The notes below the pieces were generated by a model. The model did no database searches, was not told where the DNA came from, and was given only the letters and a program-made list of their open reading frames with translations. The position numbers and the translations under genes were made by a program. 28,200 nt of DNA from JAIXWP01 sp943372555. GTDB taxonomy: Bacteria > Bacteroidota > Bacteroidia > Flavobacteriales_D > Sanyastnellaceae. The stretch lies in assembly GCA_943372555.1 (NCBI GenBank), contig CALRZB010000005.1:1-28200 (forward strand), read 5' to 3'. Shown here piece by piece: positions 16,880 to 24,039 of the stretch (the stretch's first letter is position 1; each line of letters starts with the position of its first letter).

Positions 16880-16887
16880 CAAATATA
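16880..16887 (-). promoter_or_regulatory. Candidate -7 box of the DUF5686 gene
   Basis: The minus strand reads TATATTTG (TAnnTTTG), 26 bases before the ATG at 16853, which would leave a leader of about 20 bases. It supports the shorter start, since the longer reading frame would begin upstream of this box. No clear -33 element is seen. Confidence 0.38.
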
Positions 16888-16902
16888 ACGATATGTTTAA
16901 CA

Positions 16903-16910
16903 TACATTTG
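16903..16910 (+). promoter_or_regulatory. Candidate -7 box of the radical SAM gene
   Basis: TACATTTG (TAnnTTTG) ends 5 bases before the ATG at 16916. With the minus-strand box at 16880-16887 it makes a compact divergent promoter pair in a 62-base spacer. No clear -33 TTG is seen. Confidence 0.38.
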
Positions 16911-16915
16911 GTGCG

Positions 16916-17938
16916 ATGAATACCCCTTTCAGAGACCAAATAAATTTTCTTCGGCATTGGACTCCCCTTCGAGTGATTAATGCTTTGCAGATTGGGCTTT
17001 CTTTCTATGTCGCAAAATTCACAAAAAAAACGGTCATAATTGGGTCGCCAATTAGCATTTCAATAGAGCCTACAACGGCATGTAATTTAGGCTGTCCAGA
17101 ATGCCCATCAGGACTCAAGTCCTTTTCACGTGACACGGGAAATTTAAAAGAAAATAATTTTAAAACTTGGATAGATCAGCTTCACAAGAAACTAGTCTAT
17201 ATCAACTTCTATTTTCAAGGAGAACCATTTATTAACGGAGGCATATTTGAAATGATAGCGTACGCAAAGTCAAAAAAAATCTACTCCTCAACAAGTACTA
17301 ATGCCCACTTCTTTTCAGAAGCCATCGCTGAGAAAACAGTTAAGTCTGGATTAGATAGATTGATCATTTCTATTGACGGCACAACTCAAGATGTATATGA
17401 GCAATACCGAGTGAATGGGCAGCTTTCAAAAGTAATTGAAGGAACGAAAAACATTATTCAAAAGAAAAAAGAACTTCAATCAAATACACCTCATATTATC
17501 TTTCAATTTTTAGTTGTAAAACCAAATGAACATCAAATTGAAGATGTGAAAAAATTGGCTCTGGAACTTGGAGTTGATGAGATTCGATTTAAAACTGCTC
17601 AAGTCTATAATCCATCGGAAAATCACCCTCTCATTCCAAAACAAGAGAAATATAGTCGTTATCGAAGAAATTCAGACGGCACATTTTCACTAAAAAACAA
17701 AATGGAAAACCACTGTATTAGAATGTGGTCCTCCGCGGTTATAACATGGGATGGCAAGGTTGTTCCTTGTTGCTTTGACAAAGACGCAACGCATCAGCTC
17801 GGTGATTTGCAAAAAGTCACATTCCAAGAGGTCTGGAAAAGCCCTGTTTACCAAAGCTTTAGAAAGCAAGTTTTCAGCGATCGAAAATCAATTGACATTT
17901 GTTCGAATTGCTCAGAAGGCACAAAGGTTTGGGCCTGA
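16916..17938 (+). CDS. Radical SAM/SPASM domain protein
   Basis: A 340-residue radical SAM enzyme. The cluster-binding CxxxCxxC is Cys56, Cys60 and Cys63 ('CNLGCPEC'). It is followed by the barrel elements 'NFYFQGEPF' (the GGE-like motif), 'STSTNAHF' and 'LIISIDGTTQDVYEQYR'. A C-terminal SPASM region carries auxiliary-cluster cysteines: 'NHCIRMW', 'VVPCCFDKD' and 'CSNCSEG' (Cys329 and Cys332). SPASM proteins modify peptides, nucleosides or cell-wall sugars. No small peptide precursor gene is visible next to it, so the substrate is unknown. The N-terminus (about 1-45) is basic with a hydrophobic patch and may lie on the membrane. First of four co-oriented genes, 56 bases before dedA. Confidence 0.88.
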   Translation: MNTPFRDQINFLRHWTPLRVINALQIGLSFYVAKFTKKTVIIGSPISISIEPTTACNLGCPECPSGLKSFSRDTGNLKENNFKTWIDQLHKKLVYINFYFQGEPFINGGIFEMIAYAKSKKIYSSTSTNAHFFSEAIAEKTVKSGLDRLIISIDGTTQDVYEQYRVNGQLSKVIEGTKNIIQKKKELQSNTPHIIFQFLVVKPNEHQIEDVKKLALELGVDEIRFKTAQVYNPSENHPLIPKQEKYSRYRRNSDGTFSLKNKMENHCIRMWSSAVITWDGKVVPCCFDKDATHQLGDLQKVTFQEVWKSPVYQSFRKQVFSDRKSIDICSNCSEGTKVWA

Positions 17939-17994
17939 TCAATATCAGATTCTAGATTTTTTCAAACAGAGGTTTATTCCTACCTTGCGCGTCA

Positions 17995-18645
17995 ATGGAA
18001 ACATGGGAATTCATCAAGAGTCTCACAAACCCTGAGACTATTATTCATGTTGGAGGCCTTGCCCTCCTGCTAACAATTGTGTTCGCTGAAAACGGACTTA
18101 TTTTTGGTTTCTTTCTCCCTGGAGATTCTTTAATATTCTTGGCTGGACTCATTTGCTCTACACAACCGGAGTTATTAGACGTTAGTATTACTACCTTGAC
18201 AATGTCGATGTTTCTTGCAGCAATTCTTGGTAGTCTGTTTGGATACATTTTCGGTCTTCGTGTTGGCCCGCGCGTTTTCGACAGAAGTGAATCTATTTTT
18301 TTCAAAAAGAAATATGTGGATGTCACCAAGTCGTTTTACGAAAAACATGGTGGAAAAACATTGGTTCTAGGCCGCTTTTTGCCCATCATTAGAACCTTCG
18401 CGCCCATCTTAGCTGGAGTAATTCGTGTGAATTTCAAAAGTTTCATGTTTTACAATATCATTGGAGGTGCCCTCTGGATTTGCTCTTTGAGCCTTATCGG
18501 ATTTTTTCTTGGTGAAAAATTCCCTGGTCTAAAAAATTACGTTGAGTATATCATACTCGGCTTCTTGTCTATTACAACAGTAATTGTTGTAAGAACATAT
18601 ATCAAGCATAGAAAAGAACAACATCAAAAGATTTCCGGTCAATGA
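17995..18645 (+). CDS. DedA family membrane protein
   Basis: A 216-residue polytopic inner-membrane protein of the DedA (VTT/SNARE-associated) family, whose members are implicated in flipping undecaprenyl phosphate or phospholipids. Family motifs are 'ENGLIFGFFLPGDSLIFLAG' (about 29-48), the re-entrant loop with the PGD triad, and 'GRFLPIIRTFAPILAGVIRV' (about 126-145) with the two functional Arg residues, then 'NIIGGALWI'. The C-terminus is basic. The ATG at 17995 is accepted because the conserved region starts soon after. Its stop codon overlaps the start of the next gene by 4 bases (ATGA), so the two are translationally coupled despite having no obvious shared function. Confidence 0.9.
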   Translation: METWEFIKSLTNPETIIHVGGLALLLTIVFAENGLIFGFFLPGDSLIFLAGLICSTQPELLDVSITTLTMSMFLAAILGSLFGYIFGLRVGPRVFDRSESIFFKKKYVDVTKSFYEKHGGKTLVLGRFLPIIRTFAPILAGVIRVNFKSFMFYNIIGGALWICSLSLIGFFLGEKFPGLKNYVEYIILGFLSITTVIVVRTYIKHRKEQHQKISGQ

Positions 18646-19790
18646 AATTTGGAACAAAAGCCATTCATGCCGGTCAGGAACCTGACCCAACTACTGGCGC
18701 TATCATGACGCCTATTTATCAAACTTCTACTTACGTTCAGGAGGCTCCTGGTCAGCACAAAGGTTATGCCTACGCTCGTGGAAAAAATCCAACTCGCGTA
18801 GCACTTGAAAACTGTCTCGCAGCTTTAGAAAACGCAAACCATGGACTTTGCTTCTCAAGCGGAATGGGCGCAGCAGATGCTATCGTTAAATTAATTCGAC
18901 CTGGACAAGAAGTCATTGCAACAGACGATTTGTACGGTGGCACATATCGCATGTTTACGAAAGTATTTGCAAACTACGGTATCGTTTTTCACTTTGTAGA
19001 TATGCACGATCTTGATGCAGTTGAAAAACTCATCAATAAAAACACGCGCATGCTTTGGCTCGAAACACCAACGAATCCGATGATGAAAATTATCGATATC
19101 GAAGCGCTCGTAAACCTTGGAAAAAAACACAATGTCTTGTCGATGGTAGACAACACATTTGCTTCTCCTTATCTTCAAAACCCACTTGATATGGGTGCCG
19201 ACATCGTTATGCATTCTGCCACCAAATACCTTGGCGGACACAGCGATGTTGTAATGGGCGCACTTATGACGAATGACAAAGATCTTTATGATCAATTGGC
19301 CTTCATCGCAAATTCATGCGGTGCTACTCCAGGTCCAATGGATAGCTTCTTGGTGCTGCGCGGTCTTAAGACTCTGCACCTTCGCATGAAAGCACATTGT
19401 GAAAACGGTCGTGCAGTGGCCGAGTTCCTAGCAAATCATCCAAAAGTTGGAAAAATATATTGGCCTGGTTTTCCAAGCCATCCCAATCACGAAGTGGCGA
19501 AAAAACAAATGCGTGATTTTGGTGGAATGATTTCTTTTACATTGAAATCAGATTCGTTTGATGATGCATCAAAACTTGCAACAAGCCTGAAAGTATTTTC
19601 CCTTGCAGAATCATTAGGCGGAGTAGAATCATTGATTGGACATCCCGCTTCAATGACCCATGCATCGATTCCAAGAGAAGAAAGAATTAAAACAGGTCTT
19701 GTGGACAGCCTATTGCGTCTTAGCGTGGGAGTAGAAGATACCGAGGATCTAATCGACGATTTGGAGCAGGCTCTGTCTCAAGTAAACTAA
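18642..19790 (+). CDS. PLP-dependent Cys/Met metabolism enzyme (cystathionine gamma-synthase or gamma-lyase type)
   Basis: A 382-residue trans-sulfuration enzyme of the Cys/Met metabolism PLP family. The cofactor lysine is Lys195 in 'SATKYLGGHSD'. Other family motifs are 'YARGKNPTR' (about 44-52, phosphate contact from the neighbouring subunit), 'SSGMGA' (72-77), 'ETPTNP' (141-146), 'VDNTFASPYLQNP' (169-181) and 'SLGGVESLIGHPASMTHASI' near 325-345. Length and intact motifs indicate an active homotetrameric enzyme. Gamma-synthase (methionine synthesis) and gamma-lyase (cysteine synthesis or degradation) cannot be separated from sequence alone, and no neighbouring methionine gene decides it. 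It begins inside the last codons of dedA (ATGA overlap); kynurenine 3-monooxygenase follows after 34 bases. Both of these neighbours suggest one transcript. Confidence 0.93.
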   Translation: MKFGTKAIHAGQEPDPTTGAIMTPIYQTSTYVQEAPGQHKGYAYARGKNPTRVALENCLAALENANHGLCFSSGMGAADAIVKLIRPGQEVIATDDLYGGTYRMFTKVFANYGIVFHFVDMHDLDAVEKLINKNTRMLWLETPTNPMMKIIDIEALVNLGKKHNVLSMVDNTFASPYLQNPLDMGADIVMHSATKYLGGHSDVVMGALMTNDKDLYDQLAFIANSCGATPGPMDSFLVLRGLKTLHLRMKAHCENGRAVAEFLANHPKVGKIYWPGFPSHPNHEVAKKQMRDFGGMISFTLKSDSFDDASKLATSLKVFSLAESLGGVESLIGHPASMTHASIPREERIKTGLVDSLLRLSVGVEDTEDLIDDLEQALSQVN

Positions 19791-19824
19791 ACGAACCTCA
19801 CTCTCCTCGAATCAAAATTATATC

Positions 19825-21165
19825 ATGAAACAAGAAAAAGTTGCAGTCATTGGCGCAGGGCTCGTAGGAAGTTTGTGGGCCGTTTACTTAGCCAAAAAAG
19901 GATATGATGTTCACGTTTTTGACCGCCGACCAGATATTAGAAAAGTAAAGATTATTCAAGGAAAATCTATCAACCTTGCACTTAGTGCAAGAGGGTGGAA
20001 AGGCTTGATAGGAGCAGGAATTGAAGACGAAATAAAAAAAGTTGCACTTCCAATGGCAGGAAGAAAAATGCACTCGCTAACCGGTGAATTGAACTATCAA
20101 CAATACGGAAAAGAAGGTGAAGCGATTTACTCCGTATCAAGAGGATTGCTTAATCAAACGCTTGTTCATTGCGCTGGTAAATTCGAAAACGTGCACATTT
20201 ATTTTGACCAAATCTGTAAAGATCTCGATGTCAAAACAAACACATTAGAATTTGAAAATCCGCAAACAGGAGAAATAACAAGTCAACAATTCGACCGCAT
20301 ATTTGGAACCGACGGTGCATTCTCTGCGGTTAGGAATAGAATGCAACGACTCGACCGTTTCAATTATTCACAAGAATATCTTTCCCACGGATATAAAGAA
20401 TTAGAAATTCCACCAACAGCAGATGGAAAACATGTGATGGACCCTTTGAGCCTGCATATATGGCCAAGAGGTGAATTCATGATGATTGCACTTCCTAATC
20501 CTGATGGAAGCTTTACATGCACACTTTTCATGGCTTACGAAGGAAAAGATTCGTTTGAGCACTTGACTGATGCAGATAGCGTAAGAGCATTCTTTAACAC
20601 CCATTTCGCAGACGCCGTTCCATTAATGCCAGAACTTGTGGAAGATTTCTTTAATAATCCTACCGCAAGTCTAGTAATGGTGAAATGTAACCCTTGGCAT
20701 TATCAAGATAAAATATGCCTTATGGGAGATGCGGCACATGCAATCGTTCCGTTCTATGGACAAGGCATGAATTGTGGATTCGAAGACTGCACAGACCTCA
20801 ATATTTTGCTGGATAAGTTCGATGGAGATTGGTCAACCATCTTCTCTGAATACACCAAAATTCGCAAACCAAATGGCGATGCTATTTTGGAACTTGCATT
20901 GAGAAATTACATTGAGATGCGCGACAAGACCGCTGACAAGGACTTTTTACTTCAAAAGAAAATTGAAGCAAGGTTCTCTGCGAAACATCCAGAGAAATGG
21001 ATACCGCTGTATTCGCAGGTTTCATTCTCACACATCCCATACGCCGAAGCTTTGGCGAATGGAATCAGACAAGATGAAATTATGAAAACAGTCATGAACC
21101 GCTCGGATATCGAACAAGTTTGGGATAGCGAAGAAGTAGAAAATCATATTTTGCAGTTGATCTAA
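19825..21165 (+). CDS. kmo: Kynurenine 3-monooxygenase
   Basis: An FAD- and NADPH-dependent hydroxylase converting L-kynurenine to 3-hydroxykynurenine. The protein has 446 residues: the N-terminal dinucleotide fold has GAGLVG at 10-15 with an acidic strand end ('HVFDRRPD'). 'SINLALSARGWKGL' (about 48-61) and 'HSLTGELNYQQYG' match the conserved substrate-side segments of KMO. The FAD-pyrophosphate motif MGDAAHA is at about 300-306, followed by 'PFYGQGMNCGFEDC'. The C-terminal membrane helices of animal KMO are absent, as in other bacterial forms. It works upstream of 3-hydroxyanthranilate dioxygenase (6236-6766), with kynureninase, not in this window, between them. Last of the co-oriented series from 16916; a weak hairpin follows. 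Confidence 0.95.
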   Translation: MKQEKVAVIGAGLVGSLWAVYLAKKGYDVHVFDRRPDIRKVKIIQGKSINLALSARGWKGLIGAGIEDEIKKVALPMAGRKMHSLTGELNYQQYGKEGEAIYSVSRGLLNQTLVHCAGKFENVHIYFDQICKDLDVKTNTLEFENPQTGEITSQQFDRIFGTDGAFSAVRNRMQRLDRFNYSQEYLSHGYKELEIPPTADGKHVMDPLSLHIWPRGEFMMIALPNPDGSFTCTLFMAYEGKDSFEHLTDADSVRAFFNTHFADAVPLMPELVEDFFNNPTASLVMVKCNPWHYQDKICLMGDAAHAIVPFYGQGMNCGFEDCTDLNILLDKFDGDWSTIFSEYTKIRKPNGDAILELALRNYIEMRDKTADKDFLLQKKIEARFSAKHPEKWIPLYSQVSFSHIPYAEALANGIRQDEIMKTVMNRSDIEQVWDSEEVENHILQLI

Positions 21166-21167
21166 TC

Positions 21168-21188
21168 AAGGGTTTTTCAATCCCTTTT
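21168..21188 (+). terminator. Weak candidate terminator after kmo
   Basis: A 5-bp stem (21168-21172 with 21182-21186) with a 9-base loop is followed by a short T run, 3 bases after the kmo stop. Position fits a terminator, but the stem is short and A/T pairs make up part of it. Confidence 0.3.
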
Positions 21189-21248
21189 GTTATCAACTCA
21201 ATTTATTGGCTTTCTGGTCGTTCATGATTTCGAGCAAATTTGTATATC

Positions 21249-22100
21249 ATGAAAAGGTTGACTTTTATTCTAATCGCCCTGCTTTTAAGCATCTCTGCAT
21301 TTTCGCAGAAGGGAAAACAGTTATCCAAACTTTACGGAGAGAATAGCTATCAAAAGCGAGGATGGTTCTTTGCCCCAGGCGTGACCTTCATGCCGGGTGT
21401 TTCAGGCGATCGATTCGAAACGCTCCGTGGCGAAGGTGAGCTCGCTAATGACACACTCTACAGTGGACGATTCAATCCTTCAAGTAGAATAGGATTCTAC
21501 GCAGAAGTAGGTAGACACAAATTTGTGGACAATCTCTACCTCATTCATCACTTCGACTATGGAGTTCACTACAAAATGCTTCGAGGACAAGAGGAATACG
21601 CTGGACTCGTTAACGCAAGCGGAAGTCTAGTAGAAACAAACAACAGCGCAAAGTTCTCAGAACACTTTGTAGGTGCCTTTTTCAATGCCTCCAATATTAT
21701 TCAAATAGCCGATAAGATTTGGCTCAACAATTCTCTCGGACTAAACTTCGACTACCGAATTATCAGTAATCGAAAAATATCCGGAATTCATGAATCAATT
21801 CCGCAAAGCTTTCCCGACCCGGCGTTGCTTCAGTTGCACTATAAATTTGGCTTCGGATTCAAGGTGGGATCTGGTCTTTATGCCATGCCAACCGTCGAAA
21901 CCCCTATTTTAACGCTCTTCCCAAACTTTGATGGAAAGTCAACTCTTCACTATTTTTCGAGCGACTACAGACCAATTATTATTACTTTACGCATACTTTT
22001 CCTAGACAAAACCACAGACAGAAAATGCGTTGGAAAAGACACCTCCGGCGGCAAACATGACCTTTGGGGAAAAGAAATGAATCGATACAATCGCAAATAA
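21249..22100 (+). CDS. Exported probable outer-membrane beta-barrel protein
   Basis: A 283-residue protein I cannot place in a named family. The ATG at 21249 is chosen over a TTG at 21240, because it starts directly with a signal peptide (Lys-Arg, hydrophobic core, 'SAFSQ', cleavage near residue 20). The mature part is rich in Gly, Phe and Tyr with alternating hydrophobic residues (for example 'RIGFYAEVGRH', 'LHYKFGFGFKVGSGLY', 'PIIITLRILFL'), as in outer-membrane barrels. The C-terminal 25 residues are charged and may hang outside the barrel. First of three closely spaced genes: the epimerase follows after 5 bases. A linked function is not evident. Confidence 0.75.
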   Translation: MKRLTFILIALLLSISAFSQKGKQLSKLYGENSYQKRGWFFAPGVTFMPGVSGDRFETLRGEGELANDTLYSGRFNPSSRIGFYAEVGRHKFVDNLYLIHHFDYGVHYKMLRGQEEYAGLVNASGSLVETNNSAKFSEHFVGAFFNASNIIQIADKIWLNNSLGLNFDYRIISNRKISGIHESIPQSFPDPALLQLHYKFGFGFKVGSGLYAMPTVETPILTLFPNFDGKSTLHYFSSDYRPIIITLRILFLDKTTDRKCVGKDTSGGKHDLWGKEMNRYNRK

Positions 22101-22105
22101 TTCGG

Positions 22106-22507
22106 ATGAACAAAATTGAACATATCGGAATAGCTGTAAAAGATATTGAAGCTTCAAACAAAATTTTTGCAGACGTACTCGGTGTGCAACCCTACAAAAG
22201 CGAGACTGTGGAAAGCGAGGGTGTACTTACCTCGTTTTTTCAAGTTGGTCTAAATAAAATTGAACTACTTCAAGCTACTCGCGAAGACAGCGCAATTGCA
22301 AAATTCTTAGAGAAAAACAAAGAAGGAATTCATCATATCGCATTCGACGTAGAAAACATTCACAACGAAATAAAACGCCTGATGGCATTGGGCTACAAGA
22401 TGATTCATGAAACGCCAAAAGATGGGGCAGACGGAAAAATAATAGCTTTTCTCCATCCCAAAGACAGCAATGGCGTGTTAATAGAACTTTGTCAGGATAA
22501 AAAGTAA
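22106..22507 (+). CDS. mce: Methylmalonyl-CoA epimerase
   Basis: Interconverts (R)- and (S)-methylmalonyl-CoA between propionyl-CoA carboxylase and methylmalonyl-CoA mutase. The protein has 133 residues from the ATG at 22106; the longer frame overlapping the preceding gene would add 14 non-homologous residues before 'MNKIEHIGIAVKD'. It is a small glyoxalase/VOC-fold protein with two beta-alpha-beta-beta-beta modules. Likely metal ligands are His6, His76 (in 'GIHHIAFDV') and Glu127 (in 'VLIELCQ'), with the fourth ligand in 'IELLQAT' near 53-56. Length is typical. The mutase subunits are not in the window. It lies 5 bases after the outer-membrane protein gene and 12 bases before the DUF2147 gene, so it is probably co-transcribed with both. 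Confidence 0.93.
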   Translation: MNKIEHIGIAVKDIEASNKIFADVLGVQPYKSETVESEGVLTSFFQVGLNKIELLQATREDSAIAKFLEKNKEGIHHIAFDVENIHNEIKRLMALGYKMIHETPKDGADGKIIAFLHPKDSNGVLIELCQDKK

Positions 22508-22519
22508 AACTTCAAAAAA

Positions 22520-22951
22520 ATGAAAACATTACTCCTATCAATCTCCATTTTATTCATTACACTAAGCTCACAGAGTCAAACCGTTCTTGGAAAATGGAAA
22601 ACAATTGACGACGAAACGGGCAAAGCAAAAAGTATCGTCGAAATCTATCAACAGAATGGCGTGCTTTACGGAAAAGTAATTCAACTCTTCCGCGATCCGA
22701 GTCAAGAACAAAATCCAGTATGTGAAAAATGTGAGGACTATCGCAAAGGACAAAAAATAATCGGAATGATTATTCTTCAAGACATGAAATTGGTCGATGG
22801 TTTTTATAAAGAAGGAACAATTCTAGATCCTAACAACGGCAAAATTTACAAATGTGAACTTTGGCTTAACGGAAGCGATCCAAACAAATTGGAACTTCGT
22901 GGCTATTGGGGCTGGTTCTATAGAACGCAAACTTGGATTCGAGTTTCGTAG
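22520..22951 (+). CDS. DUF2147 family exported protein
   Basis: A 143-residue exported protein. The signal peptide (about 1-20, ending 'SSQSQ') is followed by a single DUF2147 domain, recognisable from 'VLGKWKTIDDETGKAKSIVEIY' at its start, a Cys pair 'CEKCEDY' near 73-79, 'GKIYKCELWL' and 'LELRGYWGWFYRTQTWIRV' at the end. The family is a small beta-rich, lipocalin-like fold found in the periplasm of Bacteroidota and Proteobacteria; its role is not established. Third of a tight three-gene group after the epimerase. It converges with the lipoprotein gene at 22954 with only two bases between the stop codons. Confidence 0.87.
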   Translation: MKTLLLSISILFITLSSQSQTVLGKWKTIDDETGKAKSIVEIYQQNGVLYGKVIQLFRDPSQEQNPVCEKCEDYRKGQKIIGMIILQDMKLVDGFYKEGTILDPNNGKIYKCELWLNGSDPNKLELRGYWGWFYRTQTWIRVS

Positions 22952-22953
22952 CA

Positions 22954-23472
22954 CTACTTCAATGGCTGAATCGAACTGATGGCTCGTTTCATCCTTTCCA
23001 CATTCTGAAGATTAAACTGATTCGTGCCAGAAGTGCGAGCGTAATAAGGCAAATTGGTGCTTTTAACCATAGCCATGTAGTGATATGAATAATGCTCACC
23101 CGTATTCATCCGCTGATGATAAATAAAGCCTAAGCTATCTTCAAACGTAATGTCCGTTTTAAAAACGGAGTCTGCTCCCATGCCTTTTTTTTGACCTATC
23201 AAATCCCGAATTTCCTGAGTAAGAACCAACTGAAATTGATCCCCCACCGAAATTAAAAGTTCACCGGTGTTCTCCTTATAAGCGATTATGGGAAGTTCTG
23301 CTAGCACCAAATCTTTCGGTAGCTTTATGCTGAAATGAAATGGCCCTTGTTGAACTATAAAGATGGAATCCTTAGGATCGGCAAATGCTACGTTATCAAT
23401 TGATTTATCCTCAAACTTGCAGCTTAAAACAAGTGAAGAAATAACAAATAGGGTAAGTAAAAACTTGTTCAT
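22954..23472 (-). CDS. Unknown lipoprotein
   Basis: A 172-residue protein from the ATG at 23472. The in-frame longer form starting at 23526 is rejected because its extra 18 residues precede the signal peptide. The signal 'MNKFLLTLFVISSLVLSC' has a good lipobox with Cys18, so it is probably anchored in the outer or inner membrane. I do not recognise the mature domain. It has 'FHFSIKLPKDLVL', a Gln/Leu-rich helix 'FQLVLTQEIRDLIG' and a Tyr/His-rich stretch 'GEHYSYHYMAMVKSTNLPYY', and ends in a helix 'NVERMKRAISSIQP'. No catalytic motif is visible. The gene is followed by a gap of two bases and the converging DUF2147 gene. Confidence 0.72.
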   Translation of the reverse strand: MNKFLLTLFVISSLVLSCKFEDKSIDNVAFADPKDSIFIVQQGPFHFSIKLPKDLVLAELPIIAYKENTGELLISVGDQFQLVLTQEIRDLIGQKKGMGADSVFKTDITFEDSLGFIYHQRMNTGEHYSYHYMAMVKSTNLPYYARTSGTNQFNLQNVERMKRAISSIQPLK

Positions 23473-23588
23473 AGTTAAATGGTGGTGCAAATTCATACGC
23501 CTGAAGCCCATGAATGTTTCACTCACACTAATAAATCACCCATGAATACCTTTGTGCGCTCTTTAAAAACAATTGAAAACACTGCAAA

Positions 23589-23999
23589 CTAATTGTAGAT
23601 ATAGAGATAAGGATCGTTAAAAGAAGTATTGTAGACTGTCAGCGCAAAATTAGTCGGGCCGCTGACGATACTTCCATCGTGTATAAGCCATTCCGAGCCG
23701 GAGCATGGATCCTCAATAATAACCCCATCAGATTTCACCTCTACCCGGCAGCCATCTTCTGGATTATAAGGACTGTGTCGCTCGATGGCCACAAACTCAT
23801 TTTCAGAAAGTCTGTATAAAATGATACCCAATGAACCGCCTGTAATGTAAACGTGTCCTGTTGGTACCGATAAATCGAAAAACTGGGGTTCGTTAATATT
23901 GACATTCAAATTCACTTGAACATACGGAATTTGACTCTGCCTGTCCTTGCATGACCAGGTCAACATTACAACTATTAGACTAAAAAGCGCTATTCTCAT
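23589..23999 (-). CDS. Rieske-like lipoprotein without recognisable cluster ligands
   Basis: A 136-residue lipoprotein with Cys17 in the lipobox ('LTWSC'). The mature part resembles the Rieske fold as seen in a group of small Bacteroidota lipoproteins: 'IPYVQVNLNVNINEPQF' at the start, 'GIILYRLSENEFVAIERHSPYNPEDGC' where the first CxH cluster-binding loop should be, 'DPCSGSEWLIHDGSIVSGP' where the second CxxH loop should be, and 'LTVYNTSFNDPYLYIYN' at the end. Only a few of the four expected Cys/His positions survive (in the second loop Cys stays but His is Ser), so it probably binds no [2Fe-2S] cluster. Its role is unknown. It lies 116 bases from the lipoprotein gene downstream and 40 bases from tsaB upstream. 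Confidence 0.7.
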   Translation of the reverse strand: MRIALFSLIVVMLTWSCKDRQSQIPYVQVNLNVNINEPQFFDLSVPTGHVYITGGSLGIILYRLSENEFVAIERHSPYNPEDGCRVEVKSDGVIIEDPCSGSEWLIHDGSIVSGPTNFALTVYNTSFNDPYLYIYN

Positions 24000-24039
24000 A
24001 TTAATCCACTAACATAAAACAAAGATCGGAATTGTAGAC

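Noticed and set aside
18045..18329. Minus-strand 94-residue frame inside dedA, and a similar 134-residue frame inside the trans-sulfuration gene (18891-19295)
   Set aside because: Both are complements of strongly conserved coding sequence and have no features of their own.
23547..23554. Plus-strand TACCTTTG, a match to TAnnTTTG
   Set aside because: No plus-strand gene follows it; the next genes on both sides read on the minus strand.
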